Counted from the first letter of the stretch, positions 1-6,360 are shown. The stretch is DNA of 7,136 nucleotides from Bacillota bacterium (GCA_023399035.1 JAEWQX010000137.1:1-7136), one strand, 5' to 3'. The notes: generated from the letters alone by a model not told the origin. Numbers and translations are program-made.

Positions 1-60
1 GCCAAGCGCAGAGATGAGTACCACAAAAAGAAAGCAAGACAGGAGGAAGTACCAGCATGA
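1..60 (+). CDS. C-terminal end of an unidentified upstream gene
   Basis: Reading from base 1, the frame gives a 19-residue tail rich in Lys, Arg and Glu (AKRRDEYHKKKARQEEVPA) that stops at TGA 58-60. The stop overlaps the tnpV start as ATGA, a common arrangement for translationally coupled genes. The tnpV ribosome site (AGGAGG, 41-46) lies inside this tail. The rest of the gene is outside the window, so the protein cannot be identified. That it is coding is inferred from the overlap and the charged, stop-free frame. It presumably belongs to the same older transposon as tnpV. Confidence 0.45.
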   Translation, partial: AKRRDEYHKKKARQEEVPA

Positions 61-638
61 AAGAATTGAAGCCAAGAATCCACGAAAACGGCATCGACTA
101 CATTCTCGTAGGCGATTACTATGTGCCGGACTGGAAGCTGCCGGAGGAACACCGTCCCATTGGCAGGTGGGGCAATCTTCACAGGGCGTATTTGAGACAG
201 TTTCGCCCTGCCCTCTATTCGACCCTTCTCCTCTCAGGTGAACTGCACACCTACCTTGCCGATCTGAACGAGCAGGCAACGGAAAGATGCAGTCTTATCA
301 TTGAGCAGATGGCAGAAGCCGAGGGCGTAGACGAAGCTATGAAAGCGGAAAATCAGATGTTATGGGTGCAGTCCATGAACTCCATCCGCAGCCGAGCAGA
401 GGAAATCATCATGCATGAGCTGTTTTATCCCCAATTAGGTGTAAAACTCTGCTCGATGGCGGGCGGCGGCGTACAAAAAATCTATATGGTGTTTTTAAGA
501 GAACCGTCCCTGCGGGACAGGTCAGGCAGTGACCTGTTCCACCTCCGGGATGGGTTTGAGATTAAAATGAATTTCGATAGAAATGTGTCTTGTTTTATCT
601 TCGTCAATGCGCTCATGCACAACGATTTCTTTGATTAA
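57..638 (+). CDS. tnpV: TnpV family transposon protein with a replaced C-terminus
   Basis: TnpV is a small accessory protein of Tn4451-type clostridial transposons; its biochemical role is not established. Residues 1-124 match the family as I know it: LVGDYYVPDWKLPEEHRPIG near residues 17-36, LRQFRPALYSTLLLSGEL around 46-62, and WVQSMNSIRSRAEEIIMHEL at 103-122. Family members normally stop within a few residues of this point, at an ELVYA or EMIYS-like end. Here the frame continues past LFYP (bases 423-431) for about 70 residues with no resemblance to TnpV, and its last 117 bases lie antisense under the 3' end of the serine recombinase gene. The simplest reading is that tnpV lost its stop to an insertion near 430-445. 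The ATG at 57 has AGGAGG 10 bases upstream and is coupled to the upstream gene by ATGA. Whether the chimeric protein works is unknown. The gene points opposite to all the element genes to its right, which supports separate origins. Confidence 0.8.
   Translation: MKELKPRIHENGIDYILVGDYYVPDWKLPEEHRPIGRWGNLHRAYLRQFRPALYSTLLLSGELHTYLADLNEQATERCSLIIEQMAEAEGVDEAMKAENQMLWVQSMNSIRSRAEEIIMHELFYPQLGVKLCSMAGGGVQKIYMVFLREPSLRDRSGSDLFHLRDGFEIKMNFDRNVSCFIFVNALMHNDFFD
506..537. repeat. Two adjacent hairpins at the 3' end of the recombinase gene
   Basis: GTCCC (506-510) and GGGAC (514-518) form a five-pair stem around TGC. Overlapping it, ACAGGTCA (517-524) and TGACCTGT (530-537) form a perfect eight-base inverted repeat with a five-base spacer that spans the recombinase stop codon. 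No long U-run follows on the minus strand, so this is a weak candidate for an intrinsic terminator. It could instead be a subterminal recombinase or accessory-protein binding site close to the element end. Confidence 0.5.
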
Positions 639-2192
639 GCGGTTGAGGGTGGCTGCGTCCAGCTCTGTGATGTTGGCGTATTCCTGAATGGCTTCCACCC
701 ATTGTTTTGCATCATTGGCAAGCTGGACTTCATCGGACAGCCGCTTTCTGCCCTCGGACACTTTTGTTTTAAGCTCCGTCTGCTCGGTCTGTGTCTTTTC
801 CAGCATGGTGTTGAAATTCTGCTCACTGATACGCCCTGCAATCATATCCTCATAAAGCCGCATGACCATTTTGTCCAGAACCTCAATCCGTTCCTCGTCC
901 CTTGTAAGGGAGCGTTCCATTGCTTCCCGCTGTTCCCGCTGCTCGGCTTCACAGGTATTGGTCAGGCGGTCGGCAACCGCTTCCCCGTCCATCAGGGCAG
1001 CTCTGGCACATTCCCGGATTTTCCGCAGCACATGGCTGTAAAGGGTGTCATAATCAATCCGGTGCTGGGTGCAGTGGTTCTTTCCAAAGGCATTGTAGGT
1101 CTTGCAGGAGTAAATCCGCTGGGGATGTTTAGCGTTTGTGTAGCGTACCGTCAGCGACTTCCCACACTCGCCGCATTTTAACAGTCCGGCAAACAGGCTG
1201 ATTTCATTGGTCTGCCCCGGACGCTGGCGGGATTTCAGCTTGTTCTGCACAATGTCAAAGCTCATGCTGTCAATCAGCGGTTCATGCTGTCCCTCCACCA
1301 CAATCCAGTCCTCCGGCTTCTTTTCCCCAATCGTGCCGATTTTGAAGCGGTAGTCCTTTTTCTGGGAAGCAATCGCCCCGGTGTAGACGGGATTCATCAA
1401 AAGGTCTTTGATAACGGAGAAGTCCCACATATACCGCCCGTTTTCTGGGTCTTTCTTTTCCCATTTGGTGCGGGTATTGCGAAGCCCCCGTTCCCGGTTC
1501 CACCATGTAGGGCAGGGGATTTTTTCTTTCTCCAGCCGTCTGCGGATATAGTTCGGACCATGACCGTTCAGGGCATATCCGAAAATCAGCCGCACAATCG
1601 GGGCGGTTTCCTCGTCAATGAGCAGATGGTTTTTGTCCTCCGGGTCTTTCCGATACCCAAACGGGGCAAGACACCCGGTAAACTGTCCTTTCTGCGCTTT
1701 CAGAAGATAAGAGGAATGGACTTTCTTGGAAATATCCTTGCTGTACATCTCGTTCAGGATATTCTTGAACGGGGCAATGTCGTTGTTATCCCGCAGGGTG
1801 TCGATGCCGTCATTCATGGCGATATAGCGGACACCGTTTCTTGGGAAAAAGTCCTCAATCAAATGCCCGGTTTGCAGATAATTACGCCCCAGTCGGCTGA
1901 GGTCTTTCGTGATGACAAGGTTGATCTGCCTGCGCTCAATGGCTCTCAACATTCTCTGTAGGTCAGGACGCTCCATGTTAAGACCTGTGAAGCCATCGTC
2001 CTGATAGACTGCCACAACCTCCCATCCCTGCTTTTCGCAGTATTTTTCCAGCATATCACGCTGGTTTGCGATACTGGCACTTTCGCCTTGCAGGTCATCG
2101 TCCTTTGACAGCCTGCAATAGACCGCCGCACGATAACCCCCGGCAAGTGCCGAACCGATTGTTCTGTATTCCATTTCGTTCATCATAGCCAT
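522..2192 (-). CDS. Large serine recombinase (TnpX/TndX-like integrase)
   Basis: A 556-residue site-specific recombinase that would cut and rejoin att sites through a phosphoserine link to excise and integrate the element. The N-terminal resolvase domain (about residues 20-165) carries the catalytic serine in YCRLSKDDD (Ser29, with Arg27), the ESASIANQRDML block (37-48), DDGFTG (65-70) and DLSRLGRN (97-104, with Arg100 and Arg103). A Recombinase domain follows (about 175-320, including GCLAPFGYRKDP). Next comes a zinc ribbon with Cys340, Cys343, Cys363 and Cys374, then a charged predicted coiled coil (about 412-485), and a C-terminal segment of the kind found in TnpX/TndX relatives. Length and domain order are normal and no lesion is visible. 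The ATG at 2192 directly follows the TAA of the 65-residue gene (TAAATG), so translation is probably coupled; no good ribosome site precedes it, and ATG codons 3, 4 and 7 are alternative starts. It lies at the left end of the element, the usual place for such an integrase. Confidence 0.93.
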   Translation of the reverse strand: MAMMNEMEYRTIGSALAGGYRAAVYCRLSKDDDLQGESASIANQRDMLEKYCEKQGWEVVAVYQDDGFTGLNMERPDLQRMLRAIERRQINLVITKDLSRLGRNYLQTGHLIEDFFPRNGVRYIAMNDGIDTLRDNNDIAPFKNILNEMYSKDISKKVHSSYLLKAQKGQFTGCLAPFGYRKDPEDKNHLLIDEETAPIVRLIFGYALNGHGPNYIRRRLEKEKIPCPTWWNRERGLRNTRTKWEKKDPENGRYMWDFSVIKDLLMNPVYTGAIASQKKDYRFKIGTIGEKKPEDWIVVEGQHEPLIDSMSFDIVQNKLKSRQRPGQTNEISLFAGLLKCGECGKSLTVRYTNAKHPQRIYSCKTYNAFGKNHCTQHRIDYDTLYSHVLRKIRECARAALMDGEAVADRLTNTCEAEQREQREAMERSLTRDEERIEVLDKMVMRLYEDMIAGRISEQNFNTMLEKTQTEQTELKTKVSEGRKRLSDEVQLANDAKQWVEAIQEYANITELDAATLNRLIKEIVVHERIDEDKTRHISIEIHFNLKPIPEVEQVTA

Positions 2193-2390
2193 TTACCCAC
2201 ACAATCCAGACGGTATCTGGCTCTTTTGAACCTCATCTTCATTATAGCCTATATCTTTCTTTTTAGCAAGATATTCTTTTGCATTTGTCTTTCCGTATTT
2301 CTGGGAAATCAGGCTGACGAACACATCAGTGGCGTCAAGCTCCCCGTCAAATACAGTGGTCACATGAATCTCTGTTTTGTTTTTTGCCAT
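2193..2390 (-). CDS. Small conserved element protein, possibly TnpW-like
   Basis: A 65-residue protein starting MAKNKTEIHVTTVFDGELDA, with VFVSLISQKYGK in the middle and a charged second half. I recognise it as the kind of small protein often found just upstream of serine recombinases in clostridial mobilizable elements, but I cannot name its function; calling it TnpW-like rests on position and size only. The ATG at 2390 has a strong GGAGGA (2400-2405, minus strand) nine bases upstream. Its stop TAA abuts the recombinase ATG with no gap, so the two are almost certainly co-translated. This suggests a partner or regulator of the recombinase, for example an excision directionality factor, but that is inference. 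No zinc motif, membrane segment or clear DNA-binding helix is visible. Confidence 0.7.
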   Translation of the reverse strand: MAKNKTEIHVTTVFDGELDATDVFVSLISQKYGKTNAKEYLAKKKDIGYNEDEVQKSQIPSGLCG

Positions 2391-2434
2391 AGGCAGTTAT
2401 CCTCCATACATGAAAATAGCCAGACAGAGGGTGT

Positions 2435-2460
2435 CGGCAACGAAGTCCGGCAACGGACTT
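2435..2460 (+). repeat. Tandem 13-bp iteron pair
   Basis: Two adjacent 13-base units, CGGCAACGAAGTC and CGGCAACGGACTT, differ at three positions. They form the cluster closest to the 65-residue gene. The second unit overlaps the hairpin at 2442-2461. Confidence 0.6.
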
Positions 2461-2577
2461 CAAAAGACCTTGCAAACAATCTCAATCTGGCGATGGTTAC
2501 TATTTATACTTTTCTTTTATTTTTTTGTTGTTTTGGTTGTTATAAGGGAGAAAAGCCCGGAAATAAGGGGTTTTTCC

Positions 2578-2601
2578 CGGCAACCGGCTCGGCAACGGGA
2601 T
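2578..2601 (+). repeat. Tandem 12-bp iteron-like pair
   Basis: Units CGGCAACCGGCT and CGGCAACGGGAT lie side by side on the helicase side of the AT-rich core, in the same orientation as the pair at 2435-2460. A weaker GCAACGG follows at 2615-2621. Confidence 0.5.
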
Positions 2602-2631
2602 AACAACAGGGGGTGCAACGGGCTGTCCTTT

Positions 2632-4026
2632 TCAGAATGGAAGCTCCATCTGTTCTGTGACCTCCACAAAACCGTCCATCGTTTTTTCAGACGGGTTGCC
2701 GGAGTCCGTTGCCGGGTTTTCACGCTCCCAGCCCTTTTGTCTGCCATATTCGGAAAACATTCTTGGGTTTGGGAAGTACCGCCAGCTGGAAATGCACTGG
2801 TTCATAATCTCGTTGATTTCCCGGATTTCCCATTGCTTCGGCTCGTCAAAAGCATGGTTCAAGGCTTCCTTATAGAGCTGCTTGGAGCAGACCATGCTCC
2901 CGGTGTATTTATCAAGATACGCCTGTATCATCCCGGCTTTGGTGTCCTCCGGCATAAAATCCCGCTGGTGTTCTTTGAGATACCGCTGCATGGCGGGGCT
3001 GAAAGCCAGCTTGAACCTGCCGCTTTTATAAATCTCCATCGCTTCCGCCCACATCTGCCCGATATAGGCTCTGGAAGCGGCTTCATCCTCCAAAATGTGA
3101 ACTTCCGCCTGCTCCGGGTACACCATGACCGGGATAAAGCGGCGGTTGCCGGAACGGTCAAGGGGCAGGAAGTCAAGGGCATTGGAAGTGCCGCCAAACA
3201 CGCACTGACGGGGGCGGTCTGCCGGGTGGGTTTCATAAGGTATCTTGTAGACCTCTTTCTGCCGGCTTAAAAATGACTTGATTTCCTCAATGCTCTTGGC
3301 GTTGGCGGTTGCCATCATTTCCGACATTTCAATAATCCAGTGACCTTGCAGCTTGCGGTACACATTGTCATCGTCCAGCTTCCGCAAATCATCGGAGAAC
3401 CACTCGTCCCGGACTGCCAGCAGCCGGAAGAAGGTGGACTTTCCAGCCCCCTGACCGCCTACCAGACAGAGCATGATTTCAAACTTGCACCCCGGCTGAA
3501 AGGCTCGTGAGATTGCACCCAGCAGGAACAGCTTCAACGCTTCATAGGTGTAATCGTCTGCGTCAGCCCCCAGAAAGTGCCGCAGGCAGAAGCGGATTCG
3601 CTCTGTCCCGTCCCACACAAGGGTATTGAGATAGTCCCGGATGGGATGGTACTTGTTTTCATTCGCCACAATCCCGATGGCGTTATCAATCTTTTTCTCA
3701 TTGGTAAGCCCGTAGGTTTCTTCCAGATAAAGAAGCAGATACTTCATGTCCGTATCGTTTAAGGCGGTGCTGTCCCTGTGGAAGCCGATGGGCTTTATGA
3801 TGTCCTTGCGGTCGGTCAGGATGTTGTATGCGATAGCCCCGGAAAGCAGCGGATCACGCTGGAATACGGTCAGGCAGTTCCGTATGCTCTGACGGACACC
3901 GCCTTTCTCGGTGGTTTCCAGCCCCGCCTTGATTTCCTCAACGCTCTGGGGCGGCTGCATGGCGTTCATAGTGTTTTTTAGTTCTTGCTGCGTCTGCGGC
4001 TGCAAGTTCTGCCATTCGCTGTTCAA
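2632..4026 (-). CDS. VapE-like (VirE/D5-type) replicative helicase ATPase
   Basis: A virulence-associated E family protein of 464 residues, related to the superfamily 3-like helicases of phage satellites and mobilizable elements; it would unwind DNA during replication of the excised element. The ATPase core is intact: Walker A GGQGAGKST at 190-198, a Walker B-like HWIIEMSEM at 229-237, a sensor-1-like FGGTSN at 277-282 and the arginine motif GNRRF at 293-297. The N-terminal 120 residues include the VFQRDPLLSGAIAYN region typical of the family; the C-terminal third (about 340-464) is probably a DNA-binding or oligomerization region and is less conserved. The start is uncertain. TTG at 4026 gives 464 residues and overlaps the CHC2 gene by 89 bases, with AAAGGA 11 bases upstream; ATG codon 20 (3969) shortens the overlap to 32 bases but lacks a ribosome site. 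Either way the two genes look translationally coupled. The last 30 residues also encode an inverted pair of the origin repeats. Confidence 0.88.
   Translation of the reverse strand: MNSEWQNLQPQTQQELKNTMNAMQPPQSVEEIKAGLETTEKGGVRQSIRNCLTVFQRDPLLSGAIAYNILTDRKDIIKPIGFHRDSTALNDTDMKYLLLYLEETYGLTNEKKIDNAIGIVANENKYHPIRDYLNTLVWDGTERIRFCLRHFLGADADDYTYEALKLFLLGAISRAFQPGCKFEIMLCLVGGQGAGKSTFFRLLAVRDEWFSDDLRKLDDDNVYRKLQGHWIIEMSEMMATANAKSIEEIKSFLSRQKEVYKIPYETHPADRPRQCVFGGTSNALDFLPLDRSGNRRFIPVMVYPEQAEVHILEDEAASRAYIGQMWAEAMEIYKSGRFKLAFSPAMQRYLKEHQRDFMPEDTKAGMIQAYLDKYTGSMVCSKQLYKEALNHAFDEPKQWEIREINEIMNQCISSWRYFPNPRMFSEYGRQKGWERENPATDSGNPSEKTMDGFVEVTEQMELPF
2695..2714 (-). repeat. Inverted iteron pair inside the helicase gene
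   Basis: On the minus strand CGGCAACGGACTC (2714-2702) is followed immediately by CGGCAAC (2701-2695), the same 13-bp period as the plus-strand pair at 2435-2460 and near-identical in sequence. The codons encode part of DSGNPSEK near the C-terminus of the helicase, a region with no apparent motif. This is the mirror image of the iteron pair across the AT-rich core and supports a functional repeat array. Confidence 0.5.
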
Positions 4027-4582
4027 GCTGTATCACATCCTTTCCGTAGTCCGTAATCAAATCCGCTTTTTCCTCTGTTTCCCCGAACAGCAGCACATCC
4101 AGCAGATATTCCACTTGGGCTTGCTTCTGTAAGGCTTCCACAAACCGGGGATGAAAGGCTTCCTCCGGGGAGTGCGGGGCGTAGTCCGTTCTCCATGCCA
4201 TCAGCAGATGGAGATAATCGGCAAGAATACGGAAGCAGCGATTCTTTGCTTCCTGAAACTGTTCCTCCGGGGATTTCTGCCGGGTCTTGGGCTTTTTTAC
4301 CTTTCCCGGCGGTTTCCAGTCCTCATAGGAAAGCCCGAAGTCCTGTGCCAGCTGTACGGCGGCTTCTTTCTTTCCCAGCCCATACAGGGCGGCGGCAAAA
4401 TCAATCACATCCCCATCCGCACCGCAGCCGAAGCAATGGTAACGCCGATCCAGCTTCATGCTTGGGGTTTTATCGTTATGGAACGGGCAGCAAGCCATCC
4501 CGTTCCGACCTACATGGATTCCATAATACTCCGCAGCCTGTCTTGTTGTGACGGACTGCTTCACAGCTTCGAATACATTCAA
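3938..4582 (-). CDS. CHC2 zinc-finger DNA primase-like protein
   Basis: A 214-residue protein with the zinc ribbon of DnaG-type primases at its N-terminus: Cys32, His35, Cys50 and Cys53 in CPFHNDKTPSMKLD and YHCFGCGADGDVIDF. This module binds template DNA during primer synthesis. No TOPRIM catalytic domain is present, so by itself it is not a complete primase; it may recruit host enzymes or work with the adjacent VapE-like helicase. The rest is a Lys/Gln-rich linker (about 90-112) followed by helical sequence. The start is TTG at 4582, chosen because AAGGAGG lies seven bases upstream and the following ATG is out of frame. The gene follows the relaxase after a 65-base gap containing a hairpin, and overlaps the helicase gene, so primase-like protein and helicase are expected to be made together. 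Confidence 0.88.
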   Translation of the reverse strand: MNVFEAVKQSVTTRQAAEYYGIHVGRNGMACCPFHNDKTPSMKLDRRYHCFGCGADGDVIDFAAALYGLGKKEAAVQLAQDFGLSYEDWKPPGKVKKPKTRQKSPEEQFQEAKNRCFRILADYLHLLMAWRTDYAPHSPEEAFHPRFVEALQKQAQVEYLLDVLLFGETEEKADLITDYGKDVIQLEQRMAELAAADAARTKKHYERHAAAPER

Positions 4583-4597
4583 ATCTATCCCTCCTTG

Positions 4598-4646
4598 AAA
4601 ATAAGAAAAGCACCTGACATTCTCTAATTGAAAATGGCAAGTGCCT
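4598..4646 (-). terminator. Terminator-like hairpin between relaxase and CHC2 genes
   Basis: On the minus strand AGGCACTTGCCATT (4646-4633) can pair with AATGTCAGGTGCTT (4621-4608), with two mismatches and one G-U pair, around an 11-base loop. TTTTCTTATTTT follows (about 4609-4598). The stem starts one base after the relaxase TAA, and the CHC2 ribosome site begins only a few bases past the T-rich tract. I see no promoter in the remaining space, so partial read-through (attenuation) between transfer and replication genes is more likely than full termination. Confidence 0.55.
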
Positions 4647-4647
4647 G

Positions 4648-6228
4648 TTAAAGTTCCATATCCTGTTGTCTGTGTTTCTCCTGTGCCGGGGCGGTTCTTT
4701 GTGCTTTTTTCTCGTCAGTCTTATCCTGCAAGACTTCTTTGATGGGCTGCTTCTTGGGCGGCTCTTTGCTTTCCTCTGTGCCGGGTGTGGCTTTCCGTAC
4801 CCAGTAGCGGATGTCCCGCAGCTTCTTCAAATCCTCCTGTACCTCGGTCAGTGGTACTTTCAGCTCTGCGATTTCGCTGAGAAGCGTTTCCTGCTCCTGT
4901 TGCAACTCATTTTTCGTTTTATCCTTATCGTCCGGGTGCTTGGCAAGGTAGTCAGCGGCTTTCTCATACCGGGCAACCTCCGGGTGTTCCTGTTTGAATT
5001 TCCCCTTTATTTTCTTAAAAAATATCTTCTGGTACTTCTCATAGACAGCCTTACATTCCTTGCAGTCTGTCCGGCTGGCAAGAATCCCGTCAATCACTTT
5101 GCTCCGGGCTTCCTTTGGCTTCATCTGATTGCGGTAATCTGCGGCTGATTTCCCGGAAGATTCCAGAAACGCTTCTAAGTCCTCCACAGTGGAAAGCCCC
5201 TTTTGCCGGAGATAGGACAGGGCTTCGCTGACTGCCTTTAAGTCCTGTGAAGTTCCCCGGTTCTGTCCAGCCCTTGTCCAGTCCTTCCGTTCTTCCTTTC
5301 GTATCTCCATGTACTTCATCAGCAGATTGGGAAGAAGTGTCGCTTCCTCCGCCGCCTTTTGTGCAAGCAGCTCCTTCCGTTTTTCTCCCAGCTCGGTAAT
5401 CCAGCCTTTGAGGTTTTGGATAAGCTGCCGGATGGACTTCATCAGGCGGTTGGCGGCTCTGATTTCCCGGTTCAGGTTGCCGATATTCGTCTGGATACCT
5501 CGCTTTTCCATCTGCCGGACAGCAGTCCCCTCATGGACAGTGGGGACTATATCAAGCCCCTGTCTGGCATAGGAACGCAAGTCCACACGCTCCGGGCGGT
5601 CATTGGCGTCCAGATAGCGGTTCTGGATAACCTCCCATTCATGCCGCCAGATTTCACAATACTTCTGGTCGTTCCAGTCCACCGTATCCTCCTTGTGGCT
5701 TTTCCACCTGCCGGACGGCAGCTTTATCCGTTCCCCATTCTCGTCAAGGTCATAAACCTTGCGGCTCTTGGGAAGCCATTTTCCATGTTCATCCATTGCC
5801 CGCATGGTCAGCAGGACATGGGCGTGGGGATTGTGTCCCGGCGGATGGGGGTCATGGATGGCAAAATCAGCAATCATGCCTTTGGAAACAAACTGCTGTT
5901 CACAAAACTCCCGTACAAGGACAGCGTACTGGTCGGGCGGTATCTCTCTGGGAATGGTAAGCACCCACCGCCTTGCAAGCTGGGAGTTCCATTGCTTTTC
6001 CACCGCTTCGGCGGCATTCCATAAAGTATTGCGGTCTGCATATTCCTGTGGAGCATTTGCCGGGAGCAGGATTTCATTGTGGACGATACCACGCTTTTCC
6101 GGGTAGTGCTTTACTTGCTGGTCGTATTCACAGAACAGCTTTTCGCCGCTTTGGTAAGCAGCGGCGGCAACCGCAGACTGCCGCTGGCTGCGCTGAACAA
6201 TCGTGATTTCGTTGTGTGGACAAGGCAT
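4648..6228 (-). CDS. MobA/MobL family relaxase (MobQ class)
   Basis: A 526-residue relaxase expected to nick oriT, stay covalently attached to the 5' end through a tyrosine, and lead the strand into a helper conjugation channel. The relaxase domain (about 1-220) shows SAVAAAAYQSGEK with the likely catalytic Tyr25, and the metal-binding histidine motif HDPHPPGHNPHAHVLLT (His125, 128, 132, 135 and 137). The N-terminus MPCPHNEITIVQRSQRQSAV is typical of the clostridial branch. The remainder is long, charged and helical, with likely coiled coils (about 245-300 and 435-475) and a Lys/Glu/Gln-rich tail. It has no obvious helicase or primase motif, in keeping with separate VapE and CHC2 proteins. 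The start ATG at 6228 has AAAGGAGGG eight bases upstream. No mobC-type accessory gene lies upstream, where one is often found; the space holds hairpins and then foreign-looking DNA. The frame is intact. Confidence 0.92.
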   Translation of the reverse strand: MPCPHNEITIVQRSQRQSAVAAAAYQSGEKLFCEYDQQVKHYPEKRGIVHNEILLPANAPQEYADRNTLWNAAEAVEKQWNSQLARRWVLTIPREIPPDQYAVLVREFCEQQFVSKGMIADFAIHDPHPPGHNPHAHVLLTMRAMDEHGKWLPKSRKVYDLDENGERIKLPSGRWKSHKEDTVDWNDQKYCEIWRHEWEVIQNRYLDANDRPERVDLRSYARQGLDIVPTVHEGTAVRQMEKRGIQTNIGNLNREIRAANRLMKSIRQLIQNLKGWITELGEKRKELLAQKAAEEATLLPNLLMKYMEIRKEERKDWTRAGQNRGTSQDLKAVSEALSYLRQKGLSTVEDLEAFLESSGKSAADYRNQMKPKEARSKVIDGILASRTDCKECKAVYEKYQKIFFKKIKGKFKQEHPEVARYEKAADYLAKHPDDKDKTKNELQQEQETLLSEIAELKVPLTEVQEDLKKLRDIRYWVRKATPGTEESKEPPKKQPIKEVLQDKTDEKKAQRTAPAQEKHRQQDMEL

Positions 6229-6358
6229 TTCGTGTCCCTCCTTTCGCTAATTGGTGGATGGGGTGGCGTTTTACCACCTCATTTTGGGCAGAAAAAAAGC
6301 AGGAGACCTTTTTCAGATTTCCTGCTCGGTGTGCCACTGTGTGAGCGGCGGGTATTTA
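6229..6358. other. Leader of the mob gene and candidate oriT region
   Basis: This non-coding stretch upstream of the relaxase is where MobQ elements usually keep oriT. Two GGTGG copies (6253-6257 and 6262-6266) can each pair with CCACC (6274-6278); the nearer one gives a five-pair stem with a seven-base loop. I found no match to the RSF1010-type nic sequence, so the oriT assignment rests on position and inverted repeats only. Confidence 0.3.
6292..6326 (-). terminator. Intrinsic terminator upstream of the relaxase gene
   Basis: On the minus strand AGCAGGA (6326-6320) pairs perfectly with TCCTGCT (6304-6298) across a 15-base loop, followed by an uninterrupted run of Ts (6298-6292). It could end transcripts from the kinase gene, whose stop is about 100 bases upstream, or insulate the element from outside transcription. 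Only about 60 bases separate it from the relaxase start and no clear promoter is seen there, so it may also act as an attenuator of the mob operon. Confidence 0.65.
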
Positions 6359-6360
6359 GT

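Larger units (their letters stand above)
2406..2631. other. Putative replication origin: repeat clusters flanking an AT-rich core
   Basis: This gap between the helicase and 65-residue genes has no convincing ORF. On the plus strand CGGCAAC occurs at 2435-2441 and 2448-2454 (13 bp apart) and again at 2578-2584 and 2590-2596 (12 bp apart), with a degenerate GCAACGG at 2615-2621. Between the two clusters is a very AT-rich stretch (about 2499-2545). The second copy sits as the loop of a perfect inverted repeat, GAAGTCC (2442-2448) and GGACTTC (2455-2461). Clustered short repeats flanking an AT-rich block beside a replicative helicase gene is the layout of SaPI satellite origins. Binding by the adjacent VapE-like protein is inferred. 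The same stretch must also contain any local promoter for the 65-residue gene and recombinase; I could not pick a convincing one. Confidence 0.5.

Noticed and set aside
1284..1961. Plus-strand open frame of 225 codons inside the recombinase gene
   Set aside because: It is antisense to conserved recombinase domains, with no ribosome site or motif.
2406..2720. CRISPR array
   Set aside because: Repeats are only 7-13 bp, mostly abutting without spacers and in both orientations; no cas gene is present.
2377..3270. Long plus-strand open frame (297 codons) opposite the helicase gene
   Set aside because: It lies almost wholly antisense to the well-supported VapE-like gene, starts in the origin-like gap and has no recognisable domain; GC-rich coding sequence readily gives such shadows.
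5359..6024. Plus-strand open frame of 221 codons opposite the relaxase gene
   Set aside because: It is antisense to the relaxase domain, including the histidine motif; the composition is that of a shadow frame.
6240..6360. Canonical MobQ nic site of the RSF1010/pIP501 type
   Set aside because: No TAAGTGCGC-like sequence is present; only position and small inverted repeats support an oriT here.
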